The position numbers and the translations under genes were made by a program. The notes below the pieces were generated by a model that saw only the letters and a list, made by a program, of their open reading frames with translations, did not search any database and was not told the origin of the DNA. This document shows, in pieces, positions 18,836 to 26,645 of a stretch of DNA of 51,655 nt (positions are counted from its first letter, which is position 1; each line of letters opens with the position of its first letter). Origin of the DNA: Acidimicrobiales bacterium (GTDB lineage Bacteria > Actinomycetota > Acidimicrobiia > Acidimicrobiales > MedAcidi-G1); assembly GCA_028823445.1 (NCBI GenBank), contig JAPKBH010000011.1, forward strand, positions 1 to 51,655, given 5' to 3'.

Positions 18836-19552
18836 TTACGCAGTTTCTTCGGTTGTAGTTTCTTCGGCTGTCGTTTCTTCTGGTTTGACTGCCTCTTCGT
18901 TTTCGGTTGTTGTTTCTTGGGGTGCCGTTTCTTCTGTTGCGCCAGCCACTTCGTTTTCTGCTGTTACTTCTTCGGCTGCTACTTCTGCGGCTCGTTCGGT
19001 TTCTATCGCTACGGCTTCTTCACGTTGGCGGCGGGTTCCTTGCCCGGGAACCAGCACCATCACCATGTTGCGGCCATCCAATTTTGGGTAAATTTCTATG
19101 CGTCCAACATGTGCTACGGCATCAGCCACATCATCCAAGATGCGCCGACCCAGTTCAGGGTGCTGCTGTTCGCGGCCCCGGAACATGATGGTGACCTTTA
19201 CCTTGCTTCCTTCGCCGAGAAACTTTTCGACCTTGCTGGTTTTGGTGTTGAAGTCGCCAACCCCAATTTTGGGCCGGTACTTCATCTCTTTGACCGAAAC
19301 GGTGGTTGCTTTTTTACGAGCTTCCTTGGCTTTTTGGGACTGTTCGTACTTGAACTTTCCGTAGTCCATGATTCGGCAAACCGGTGGGTTTGCATTGTCG
19401 GCCACCTCAACAAGGTCAAGACCACTGTCTTGGGCCATGTTGAGGGCCTGAGCTAATGAACGGATTCCTATTTGTTCACCGTCTTGGCCGACTAAACGCA
19501 CCTCTCGAGAGCGGATGCGGTCATTTATTCGAGGTTCTTGTGGTGTTGCTAT
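18836..19552 (-). CDS. infC: Translation initiation factor IF-3 with AUA start and acidic tail
   Basis: IF3 checks start-codon pairing on the 30S subunit. The conserved N-terminal PRINDRIR element is upstream of the first ATG/GTG in frame, so translation must start earlier. The only plausible initiator between that element and the in-frame stop at 19559-19561 is ATA at 19550-19552, with AGGAG nine bases upstream. Non-standard starts (AUU in E. coli) are a known IF3 autoregulation device. The N-domain, linker and C-domain (CRIMDYGKF, MFRGREQQH) end near residue 171. A 67-residue Glu/Thr/Ala-rich acidic tail follows, which most IF3s lack. Total is 238 residues. Confidence 0.92.
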   Translation of the reverse strand: MATPQEPRINDRIRSREVRLVGQDGEQIGIRSLAQALNMAQDSGLDLVEVADNANPPVCRIMDYGKFKYEQSQKAKEARKKATTVSVKEMKYRPKIGVGDFNTKTSKVEKFLGEGSKVKVTIMFRGREQQHPELGRRILDDVADAVAHVGRIEIYPKLDGRNMVMVLVPGQGTRRQREEAVAIETERAAEVAAEEVTAENEVAGATEETAPQETTTENEEAVKPEETTAEETTTEETA

Positions 19553-19627
19553 TGCTCGTCACTCCTGTGTGTCACGCAGGTATTTCTCCTGGTGTGGTTG
19601 GGTATGACACCCGCTTGTTCGGTAACG

Positions 19628-19659
19628 AAAAAGGCGGGCGTCAAAAAGCCGACGCCCGC
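19628..19659 (-). terminator. Intrinsic terminator / attenuator in infC leader
   Basis: On the minus strand a perfect 9-bp stem GCGGGCGTC (19651-19659) / GACGCCCGC (19634-19642) with loop GGCTTTTT is followed by C and five T (19628-19632). It lies about 76 bases upstream of the infC start in the same orientation, and no gene ends just before it. Its likely role is premature termination of the infC-rpmI-rplT transcript, as in the L20- or IF3-controlled leaders known from other bacteria. Confidence 0.8.
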
Positions 19660-19760
19660 ACCGAACCACCAAAGGTAGTTGGTTTAAGAAACGACCGAGA
19701 CGCACCTTGGGTGGCTCGGTGGGGTTACCCCCGCTTTTCAATTCTGTTGTATTAATAAGA
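19660..19760 (-). promoter_or_regulatory. Structured 5' leader of the infC operon
   Basis: Upstream of the attenuator the minus strand can form GGGG-TAA-CCCC (about 19721-19732), ACCGAG/CTCGGT with inner CACC/GGTG (19694-19720) and AACCA/TGGTT (19664-19684). The segment GAGCCACC (19710-19717) can also pair with GGTGGTTC (19663-19670), giving an alternative fold that disrupts the two local hairpins. The promoter is uncertain: TACTCT with TTGTCT 19 bp upstream is the best seen. The ligand could be L20 or a ribosome signal; sequence alone does not say. Confidence 0.5.
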
Positions 19761-19816
19761 GTAGCAGCACATACCGTTGAGCAGACAAACCACCCCCATT
19801 TAACGAAAAGAGCATC

Positions 19817-20242
19817 ATGAGCACCCTGTGGACCCCAGACGGCGAACACCAAGTAGAGCCAGACACTTCCCCCACCACTCAAGACACGGAACTATCGCCC
19901 GAGGATCAAGAACGAGCGCAAGCCATGGCTGAGGATATGGCTGCGGCTCGCCAAAAGATCGCTCAAGTGCCGGCCTCCATGGTTGTCAACAACCACCTCA
20001 TGGGGTTTTTCGAACTGGCGGCTATCCATCTTTCGAACCAGCCACCTAACATGCCGGAAGCCGCTTTAGCAATTGACGCTTTGGGGGCAGTGGTAGACAA
20101 GCTTGCTGGCCGCCTCGGCGAAGACGAAGAAACCCTGCGAGATAGTTTGCAACAGATTCGTTTGGCCTACGTGGGCCTTGAACGCCAAAGCCAAGAAGAG
20201 GCCGCAGCCCCAGCAAGCGGTGAAGAGAAACCTGACGCTTAG
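19817..20242 (+). CDS. DUF1844 family protein
   Basis: The 141-residue protein has the conserved DUF1844 core (VVNNHLMGFFELAAIHLS near residue 55, then ALAIDALGAVVDKLAGRLG) between disordered acidic ends. The function of the family is not known to me; it is common in actinobacteria and other phyla, often beside infC. The gene is divergent from the infC leader. GAG in AAAAGAGCATC before the ATG may serve as the Shine-Dalgarno. Its stop overlaps that of hisG (TTAG, 20239-20242). Confidence 0.9.
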   Translation: MSTLWTPDGEHQVEPDTSPTTQDTELSPEDQERAQAMAEDMAAARQKIAQVPASMVVNNHLMGFFELAAIHLSNQPPNMPEAALAIDALGAVVDKLAGRLGEDEETLRDSLQQIRLAYVGLERQSQEEAAAPASGEEKPDA

Positions 20243-21114
20243 TGCACTATTTTAGAAAGAGGAATTTCTAAAATATCGGTGGCTCCCCCGTCACGGAGTT
20301 CGGGGATTAGCACATTAATCACGTTTTTTGCTACCACGGTTTCTACGGCAAACCCCGAGCCTTGGTACAACTCGTTTACGGTGGGAGCCTTCATGGACGG
20401 GATGATTTCCATAATCCGGTTGAGGTCCTCGGCCGACACGTTCATTTTTACCAGCACTTTGCCGCGTGCTTCAAGTGTGCCTTGCAGTAACCGATGAATT
20501 TGTTCCATGGCGTGACGTTTTTCTGGATCAGCCGCTGCTTCGGGGTTGGCCACCAACTCGGTGAAACTGGTCAACATGGTTTCGATTATTTTTAATCCAG
20601 CGACCCGCAGAGCCCGGCCGGTTTCGGTGAGATCAACTACTACATCGACAATGTCGGGGGCTTTGGCTTCGGTTGCTCCGTAAGAAAGGCGAATGTCTGC
20701 TTCGATTCCTTTTTCGGCGAAGAACCGTCGGGTGAGTTCGGGGTACTCGCTCGATACCCGTACGCCGGATGGCAGGTCTGCTACTGATTCCCAAGGGGAG
20801 TCTTCGGGGACCGCTACCACGATGCGTACCGGACGGGCGGTGGCTTTGGAGTAGTGAAGTTGACCTAATGAAACCACGTCGCTGCTGGTTTCTTCTATCC
20901 AGTCTCGGCCGGTGATTCCTAAGTCGAACATGCCTTCGGCGACATACCCGGCGATTTCTTGGGGGCGCAAGATGCGCACCTCGTCAATGCGAGGGTCATC
21001 AATGGTGGCTCGATAGTCCACCGAAGAGTTTCGATTCACCCCTAAGTCGGCGCCTTCAAAAAGCGCCAGGGTAGATTTTTCTAAGGATCCTTTGGGAAGT
21101 ACAAGTTTCAGCAC
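20239..21114 (-). CDS. hisG: ATP phosphoribosyltransferase, long form
   Basis: HisG joins ATP and PRPP in the first step of histidine synthesis. At 291 residues this is the long form, with a C-terminal ACT-like regulatory domain (about 215-291) that binds histidine, so no HisZ is needed. The catalytic part shows LPKGSLEKST near the N-terminus, DLGITGRDWIEE near 64 and the PRPP loop region VVDLTETGRALR near 160. The GTG start has TAGATT six bases upstream (21121-21126), suggesting its own leaderless promoter inside the ribD gap. No hisE or other his gene is adjacent. Confidence 0.95.
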   Translation of the reverse strand: MLKLVLPKGSLEKSTLALFEGADLGVNRNSSVDYRATIDDPRIDEVRILRPQEIAGYVAEGMFDLGITGRDWIEETSSDVVSLGQLHYSKATARPVRIVVAVPEDSPWESVADLPSGVRVSSEYPELTRRFFAEKGIEADIRLSYGATEAKAPDIVDVVVDLTETGRALRVAGLKIIETMLTSFTELVANPEAAADPEKRHAMEQIHRLLQGTLEARGKVLVKMNVSAEDLNRIMEIIPSMKAPTVNELYQGSGFAVETVVAKNVINVLIPELRDGGATDILEIPLSKIVH

Positions 21115-21148
21115 GTGAAAAATCTATCGTCTCGCAACGGTTCTCCCG

Positions 21149-22144
21149 CTATGAATTATTTTCGTCCAAAATTAGGTCAAGGCGAAGGTCGTTTCCAAGG
21201 CGCTTTACTTCGACAAAACGTCCCCGTTGAATCTCTTCCATGGTGGGCGCACCGGGCCCGGCGAGAACTGGCCGACCATCTTCGCCGCCCAGCAATGCGG
21301 GGGCCATGTAGATGCAATAACGATCCACCAGGCCGTCTCGGTGGAAGCGCCCCGCTAGGTCAGCGCCGCCCTCTACTAAGAGTTGCAGCACCCCTTCTTG
21401 GCCGAGGCGTTCGAGTAAATCCTTCGGGTCGCCGCGATAGTTTTCGGCCGGTTGCACTTGTGCGTCGGGTGCTACCTCGCCAAAGACGATGCGGCGCAAG
21501 TTGGTGTTTTCGCCGTTTTCTGCACGCACCGTCAACTTAGGGTCGTCGGTGCGTACCGTGCCCGCCCCCACGCAAATGGCGTCGCTTTGGCTTCGAAGTT
21601 TTTGCACATCGTCTCGTGCCTCGGGCCCGGTAATCCAGGCACTTGAGCCGTCGGGGGCGGCGATGCGCCCATCTAAAGTGGTGGCGAGTTTGAGCACCAC
21701 GTAAGGGCGGCCGGTGCGCCGGTGGTGCAGGTACGCCGCAAGTTGTTGGGTTATTTCTTCGTTTAAGCAGCCCACCGTCACCACAAGGCCTGCTTCTTGC
21801 AGATACTTGATGCCGCTTCCTGCTACTTGAGGGTCGGGGTCTTGTACCCCTACTACTACTTTGGTGATGCCGGCTTTGATTATGGCTTCGGTGCAGGGCC
21901 CGGTGCGTCCTTGATGGTGGCAGGGCTCCAAAGTGGTGTACAAGGTGGCACCTTGAGTTTTTTCTCCTGCTTGATTTAGCGCAGATATTTCTGCGTGAGC
22001 GGAACCAGGAGGGGCGGTTGCCCCGCTCCCCGCTACTTCACCGTTGGCCACCACCACTGCCCCGACCCAAGGGTTCGGTGAGGTGTGGCCGTACACTTCG
22101 GCCGCCGCAGCAATGGCTAACGCCATGAACTCTTGGTCAGGCAT
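21149..22144 (-). CDS. ribD: Bifunctional riboflavin deaminase/reductase
   Basis: RibD deaminates and then reduces the pyrimidine intermediate of riboflavin synthesis. The 331-residue protein has an N-terminal zinc deaminase domain with HAEISAL near residue 50 and EPCHHQGRTGPC near 74, followed by a reductase domain from about 145 (VVLKLATTLDGRIA). The ATG overlaps the mogA-like gene by eight bases, so the two are co-transcribed. No FMN riboswitch is seen, and the other rib genes are not in the window. Confidence 0.95.
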   Translation of the reverse strand: MPDQEFMALAIAAAAEVYGHTSPNPWVGAVVVANGEVAGSGATAPPGSAHAEISALNQAGEKTQGATLYTTLEPCHHQGRTGPCTEAIIKAGITKVVVGVQDPDPQVAGSGIKYLQEAGLVVTVGCLNEEITQQLAAYLHHRRTGRPYVVLKLATTLDGRIAAPDGSSAWITGPEARDDVQKLRSQSDAICVGAGTVRTDDPKLTVRAENGENTNLRRIVFGEVAPDAQVQPAENYRGDPKDLLERLGQEGVLQLLVEGGADLAGRFHRDGLVDRYCIYMAPALLGGEDGRPVLAGPGAPTMEEIQRGRFVEVKRLGNDLRLDLILDENNS

Positions 22145-22628
22145 TGGTGTCCGGGTGAGGGTCGGCGTTGTCTACTAGTAATCGCACGGCGTGGGGAACC
22201 ACATCAATAACTGCTTCGAGACACTCCACGCAGCCTTTGGCCGAGCCCGGGGTGTTCAGTATGAGGGTGGTCCCGCAGGTACCGGCCGTTCCTCGGGAGA
22301 GTCGGCCCAGGGGGTTAACGAGGCGCATGGCTTCGGCCAGCCCGGGGGCTTGCCGGTCTAAAACAGTGAGGGTGCCTTCTGGGGTGAGGTCGCGGGGGCC
22401 GAACCCGGTGCCGCCGGTGGTGACGATAAGGCCATGAAAGTCTTTGGCCAGGGATCGCAATGCCTGGGCTACTGAATCAGTTCCGTCGGCGGTGACGGTT
22501 TTTTCAATCACTGTCCACCCGGCAGCCATCATGCGTTTTTCAAGCGCTGGTCCAGAAATATTTTCACGCGAGCCATGAATCACTCCGTCGGAGACGGTGA
22601 GTATTTTCACCTTGACTGGTTCTTCCAT
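22137..22628 (-). CDS. MogA/MoaB-family molybdopterin-binding protein
   Basis: Members adenylylate molybdopterin or bind it during molybdenum cofactor synthesis. The 163-residue product has the family signature TTGGTGFGPRDLTPE near residue 70 and a second one, LILNTPGSAKGCVECLEAV, near 125. The ATG at 22628 has TACCCT six bases upstream (22635-22640), suggesting a leaderless start; an open extension to 22682 is rejected. It overlaps ribD. No other moa/moe gene is nearby, so whether it serves molybdenum cofactor is unproven. Confidence 0.88.
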   Translation of the reverse strand: MEEPVKVKILTVSDGVIHGSRENISGPALEKRMMAAGWTVIEKTVTADGTDSVAQALRSLAKDFHGLIVTTGGTGFGPRDLTPEGTLTVLDRQAPGLAEAMRLVNPLGRLSRGTAGTCGTTLILNTPGSAKGCVECLEAVIDVVPHAVRLLVDNADPHPDTNA

Positions 22629-22686
22629 ACGGTGAGGGTACTGCCCGAACGGCTGGCACGACAGCCCGGCAGGTAAGGTCATCGCT

Positions 22687-23481
22687 ATGAGCGTAAACGA
22701 CCTGCACGGCTACCAGATTGACGAGTTCGCTCATGGCGGAACAACCCACACTGTTTTGCGTACCGGAACCGGGCCAGCGGTAATCATCATGGCGGAAATT
22801 CCGGGCATCACCCCTCGGGTGGCTGAGTTTGGTCGCCGAGTGGCTGCTCTTGGTTGTACCGCTGTTTTGCCTTCACTGTTTGGCAAACCGGGTAAATCGC
22901 CGTCCCCGCTTTATATCACTTCGAGTTTAGCCAAGGCCTGTATTTCTCGTGAGTTCACTGCTTTTTTACGGAATCGCACTTCGCCAGTTACTTTATGGTT
23001 GCGGGCTTTGGCGGCCCACGAACACGGCCGCTGTGGGGGACCAGGAGTGGGCGCCGTGGGCATGTGCTTTACCGGCGGTTTTGCTTTGGGCATGATGGTT
23101 GACCAGCGCATGTTGGCCCCTGTGCTAACTCAGCCCAGTTTGCCGTTGCCTTTTGGCAAGGGAAGCAAACGGGCGCTGGGTATTTCAAAAAAGGATTTAG
23201 AAAAAGCCCGCCAACGCGTTGATGAAGGGGTTTGCGTGTTGGGCTTGCGCTTCTCTCATGACGCCATGGCCCCGGGTGAACGTTTTACCCGTTTAAAAGA
23301 AGAGTTTGGCGAAGGGTTCATTGGGGTGGAGATTAATTCTTCACCGGGCAATGCTTACCGTATTTCCCCTCGAGCGCACTCGGTATTGACCGAAGAGTTG
23401 GTTGATGAACCTGGTCACCCCACAAGAGCGGCGTTAGATCAAGTCTTGGACCATTTAGCCAGCCGCTTGTTGGATAGTTAA
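22687..23481 (+). CDS. Dienelactone hydrolase family protein
   Basis: This is an alpha/beta hydrolase with a cysteine nucleophile, as in dienelactone hydrolase: GAVGMCFTGGFAL near residue 120 carries the G-x-C-x-G-G elbow. A downstream Asp (RFSHDAMAPG near 195) and a His (SPRAHSVLTEE near 230) would complete the triad. The protein is 264 residues long. TAAGGT lies seven bases before the ATG (22674-22679), consistent with a leaderless monocistronic transcript divergent from the mogA-like gene. The substrate is unknown; family members act on lactones and esters. The stop overlaps that of rsmB (TTAA). Confidence 0.87.
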   Translation: MSVNDLHGYQIDEFAHGGTTHTVLRTGTGPAVIIMAEIPGITPRVAEFGRRVAALGCTAVLPSLFGKPGKSPSPLYITSSLAKACISREFTAFLRNRTSPVTLWLRALAAHEHGRCGGPGVGAVGMCFTGGFALGMMVDQRMLAPVLTQPSLPLPFGKGSKRALGISKKDLEKARQRVDEGVCVLGLRFSHDAMAPGERFTRLKEEFGEGFIGVEINSSPGNAYRISPRAHSVLTEELVDEPGHPTRAALDQVLDHLASRLLDS

Positions 23482-24608
23482 TCTGTTTTTTGGTAGCGGA
23501 AGATCGCCATGCCTTCGCTGTCGGCGTCTTGAGGCAACATGATTCCACCGGTCCCGTGGGGTCGCCATGGCTTGGGGAGAGGTTCTGCGCTTTGCGCTCC
23601 ACTTGCTTGACGAAACCGCTCATCAACGCCGATGGTTTCAGCAGTAGTAACCGTGCAAACACTGTAAACAAGTTGTCCACCGGGGCGCACTAAAGGCCAG
23701 GCGGCGGTTAACAAAGCGACTTGTAGGTCTGCCAGACGATCTATTTCTTCTTGGGTGACTCGCCATCGGGCGTCGGCGCGGCGGCGCAATACTCCAAGCC
23801 CTGAACACGGCGCATCTACCAACACCCGGTCAAAGGTGTTTGGCCGAAATGGAGGGTGGAGCCCGTCGGCGGCTACCAGCCCTAAAGGTAATTCCAGGCG
23901 CTGCGCATTGTCGGCCACCAGATTGAGTCGCTTGGGTCGCACATCAGCGGCCACTACCCATGGGCCTTCGGTGGCGATACCGGTGGCTTTACCTCCCGGC
24001 GCGGCGCACAGGTCAAGGACTTTTGCTTGTTCGGTGAGCCCCTGGGCTACGCAGGCAGCCACCATTTGCGAGGAATGGTCTTGGTGGTACCCATCTTGAC
24101 GCACCACCGCTAACGCTGGTTGGTTCATGGTGGCCAACATGGTGTGGGCCGTGGCCGAGCCGAGGTCTTGTTCAAGCCGGGCAACTAACCAGTCGGGGTA
24201 GCTCAGTTCTATGGCCGACGACGGCCACTCGGTTACCGGGTTGTCGCTGACCCGACGCAACACGGCGTTACACAAGCCGCGCACCCGGCGGGGGGCTACC
24301 GCCACTGTTTCTGAAACGGCGGCGTGGGCCGGTACCCCGCCAAAGGCCACCTGCCAAGCGCCGAGGCGTAAAACGGTGCGCACCGAGGGCTCTACTTCGT
24401 CGTGTAAAAAACGGTTCAGCAAATGGTCGCAGGCTCGTTGCATGCGGGTGGTGCCGTAAACCATGTCGGTGACGAACGCTCGGTCTCGTTTGTCAAAACC
24501 GGAGCGGTCTAAGGCGGCGCTGAGGGCCAGGTTGGCGAAGGCTCCGTCGTTTTCTATGCGGTTTAAGACTTCTACAGCGAGGTGGCGGGGGGTGATTTTT
24601 TGGTTCAT
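23478..24608 (-). CDS. rsmB: 16S rRNA m5C967 methyltransferase
   Basis: RsmB methylates C967 of 16S rRNA. The 376-residue protein has an N-terminal NusB-like RNA-binding domain (about 1-130) and a SAM-dependent methyltransferase domain with LDLCAAPGGKAT near 197, VDAPCSGLGVLRR near 265 (catalytic PC motif) and YSVCTVTTAE near 317 with the second Cys. It is the third gene of def-fmt-rsmB. Its ATG overlaps the fmt stop (TAATG). Confidence 0.94.
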   Translation of the reverse strand: MNQKITPRHLAVEVLNRIENDGAFANLALSAALDRSGFDKRDRAFVTDMVYGTTRMQRACDHLLNRFLHDEVEPSVRTVLRLGAWQVAFGGVPAHAAVSETVAVAPRRVRGLCNAVLRRVSDNPVTEWPSSAIELSYPDWLVARLEQDLGSATAHTMLATMNQPALAVVRQDGYHQDHSSQMVAACVAQGLTEQAKVLDLCAAPGGKATGIATEGPWVVAADVRPKRLNLVADNAQRLELPLGLVAADGLHPPFRPNTFDRVLVDAPCSGLGVLRRRADARWRVTQEEIDRLADLQVALLTAAWPLVRPGGQLVYSVCTVTTAETIGVDERFRQASGAQSAEPLPKPWRPHGTGGIMLPQDADSEGMAIFRYQKTD

Positions 24609-25474
24609 TAAATAAATCGGTCTTGGTCGGTGAGGCGTGCCCCAGATTGCCAGGTGCCCCAGGGTTGGCGTGCTTTGTTTTCGGCTTGTACTTCAATGAG
24701 GCGAAGGGTGCCTTGGCCGGTTGCAACGTGGTCGTGGTGGAGGGCACCTGGGTCGCTCGCGGCATTTTGTCCGGCTTCGGCCACCCAGATCTTGAATCGT
24801 TGGCCGCGGAAGGTGGTCCATGCTCCTCCAAGGCGTACTTGCCGGAGGAGTTCTTCGGCGGGGTGGTTCCAGTTGAGGTGTCGGTCTTCGGTAGTGATTT
24901 TGTGGGCGTAGCTTGGGGTGCCGTTTTGGGGCACGGGGGCGCCGAGTCCGGCCAGCAGAGTTTGGGTAAGTAGTTCACTCCCCACTTCGACCAGTTTTTG
25001 TCGAAGCTGTCTTGCCGTTTGTTGGCCAATAGCTACTTCGGTTTTTGCGTAAATGCCGCCGGTGTCGAGTTCTTGGGCTACTTCCATAACGCATACCCCG
25101 GTGGAGGTGTCGCCGGCCAGCAGGGAGCGTTCCACGGGGGCTGCTCCTCGCCATTTGGGGAGCAGTGAGAAATGTAGGTTCACCATGGGGATGCGCTGCA
25201 GCAGGTCCATGGGGAGCAACTTGCCGTAGGCCACCACTACCCCAAGGTCGGCTGAGCAGTCGTTTAGTGCGTCCAGTTCGTGGGCTACGGGTAACCCCAG
25301 TGCTTGGGCGGCTTCTTTGACTGGACTGGGGCTGAGGTCGGCTCGGCGGCCTCGACGCTTGTCGGGGCCAGTGATTACCTGCACGATGTCGAAACCGGCC
25401 GCGCACAAGGTTTCGAGTGGCGGTACCGCTGCTTGGGGGGTGCCTAAATAGACCAGGCGTTGTGGTGCGGTCAT
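24608..25474 (-). CDS. fmt: Methionyl-tRNA formyltransferase
   Basis: Fmt formylates initiator Met-tRNA using 10-formyl-THF. The 288-residue protein has the family block NLHFSLLPKWRGAAP near residue 98, with the catalytic Asn and His, and the Asp in VAQELDTGG near 133. The C-terminal tRNA-binding domain is present (from about 200). It overlaps def by one base (TAATG), which couples formylation and deformylation genes. Confidence 0.95.
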   Translation of the reverse strand: MTAPQRLVYLGTPQAAVPPLETLCAAGFDIVQVITGPDKRRGRRADLSPSPVKEAAQALGLPVAHELDALNDCSADLGVVVAYGKLLPMDLLQRIPMVNLHFSLLPKWRGAAPVERSLLAGDTSTGVCVMEVAQELDTGGIYAKTEVAIGQQTARQLRQKLVEVGSELLTQTLLAGLGAPVPQNGTPSYAHKITTEDRHLNWNHPAEELLRQVRLGGAWTTFRGQRFKIWVAEAGQNAASDPGALHHDHVATGQGTLRLIEVQAENKARQPWGTWQSGARLTDQDRFI

Positions 25475-26004
25475 TAAGGCAACCGGAGTTCGCCCGGGGC
25501 GGGGGGCGAGCTTGGGCGTTGGAAGTTCATTTTGCGCAGGGTGCCGAGGGCTTCTTTGCGTTGCTCATCGTCGAGGTGGTCAATGAGCAGCACCCCGTTG
25601 AGGTGATCTATTTCGTGTTGAAAGAGGCGGGCTTCTATTTCGTCGGCTTCTTTTGAAACTTCGTTACCTTCGAGGTCAATGCCTACCAGGTGAATGGTTT
25701 TGGGCCGGGTTATTTCCCATGAAAGGCCGGGCACAGAGAGGCACCCTTCTTCGAATACCCATTCTCCGTCGCTTTCTACAATCTTTGGGTTCAAGATGAC
25801 CCCAACTTCGTCGCCGTGGTCGTAGACGAAGAATTGTTTTTGTACCCCAACTTGGGGGGCCGCTAAGCCGATGCCGGCCGCTTCGTACATGGTTTCGAAC
25901 ATGTTGTCGACTAATTGCACCAAGGCGCCGTCGACGTTGTCTACGGGGTCGCCAATGGTGCGTAACACTGGGTCGCCAATTATCCGTATCTCGTGGGGAT
26001 TCAC
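25474..26004 (-). CDS. def: Peptide deformylase
   Basis: Def removes the N-formyl group from nascent proteins. The 176-residue enzyme has all three motifs: GIGLAAPQVG near residue 43, EGCLSVPG near 90 (metal Cys) and QHEIDHLNG near 131 (two metal His and catalytic Glu). The start is GTG at 26004 with TAGCCT six bases upstream (26011-26016), so it is probably leaderless and heads def-fmt-rsmB. The promoter overlaps the opposing one of the divergent methyltransferase gene. Confidence 0.95.
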   Translation of the reverse strand: MNPHEIRIIGDPVLRTIGDPVDNVDGALVQLVDNMFETMYEAAGIGLAAPQVGVQKQFFVYDHGDEVGVILNPKIVESDGEWVFEEGCLSVPGLSWEITRPKTIHLVGIDLEGNEVSKEADEIEARLFQHEIDHLNGVLLIDHLDDEQRKEALGTLRKMNFQRPSSPPAPGELRLP

Positions 26005-26027
26005 ACAGCAAGGCTACCGTCATAGAT

Positions 26028-26645
26028 ATGAACGACCCCGATCAGCATTATTGGACGAGTAATCCGGATGCTCCTTCTGCTCCCCGCCAGGTTGAACTCT
26101 TGCTTCCTGATGTTCATTTGTCGCTGACCACCGACCGGGGAGTGTTTTCTGCTGACCAGGTGGACCGGGGCACACGGTTCTTGCTTCTTGAGGGCCCTCC
26201 CCCGTTGGCCTCGGCGCAGAACCTTTTAGACGTTGGTTGCGGCTACGGGCCGATCGCTTGTTCGTTGGCGGTCCGTCACCCTCAATCTCATGTTTGGGCG
26301 GTCGACACCAACCAAAGGGCTTTAGCGTTGTGTCGTACCAATGCAGAAAAAGCCGGTCTGACCAACGTGACTGCTTGTTTGCCCGAAGAGGTACCGGAGG
26401 GAATAGTTTTTGATGCGTTTTGGTCTAACCCTCCTATTCGTATTGGCAAGCCGGCTTTGCATGACCTGTTGTTGCACTGGTTACATCGGCTATCTTCAAC
26501 CGGAGAAGCACACTTGGTGGTACAGCGTCACTTGGGGGCCGATTCGTTGGCTCGCTGGCTTGACGATCAGGGGTGGCTCACCGTGCGAAGAAATTCTCGA
26601 AAGGGTTTCCGGTTACTTGATGTGGAACGAAAGGTTTCTTCATGA
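26028..26645 (+). CDS. RsmC-like class I SAM methyltransferase
   Basis: This 205-residue protein equals the catalytic half of RsmC/RlmG enzymes, which methylate guanine N2 in rRNA. It has the SAM motif LLDVGCGYGPIACSLA near residue 67 and the catalytic NPP motif in FWSNPPIRIGK near 130. The extra N-terminal pseudo-methyltransferase domain of E. coli RsmC is absent, as in many short homologues. TACCGT lies seven bases before the ATG (26015-26020). The stop overlaps the next gene (ATGA). The target base is not assignable from sequence. Confidence 0.87.
   Translation: MNDPDQHYWTSNPDAPSAPRQVELLLPDVHLSLTTDRGVFSADQVDRGTRFLLLEGPPPLASAQNLLDVGCGYGPIACSLAVRHPQSHVWAVDTNQRALALCRTNAEKAGLTNVTACLPEEVPEGIVFDAFWSNPPIRIGKPALHDLLLHWLHRLSSTGEAHLVVQRHLGADSLARWLDDQGWLTVRRNSRKGFRLLDVERKVSS

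Noticed and set aside
19559-19882. Open minus-strand frame of 107 codons across the infC leader, ending just before the AUA start
   Set aside because: It crosses the terminator and leader hairpins, begins antisense to the DUF1844 gene and has no ribosome site or recognisable protein features. A short leader peptide within it is not excluded, but nothing supports it.
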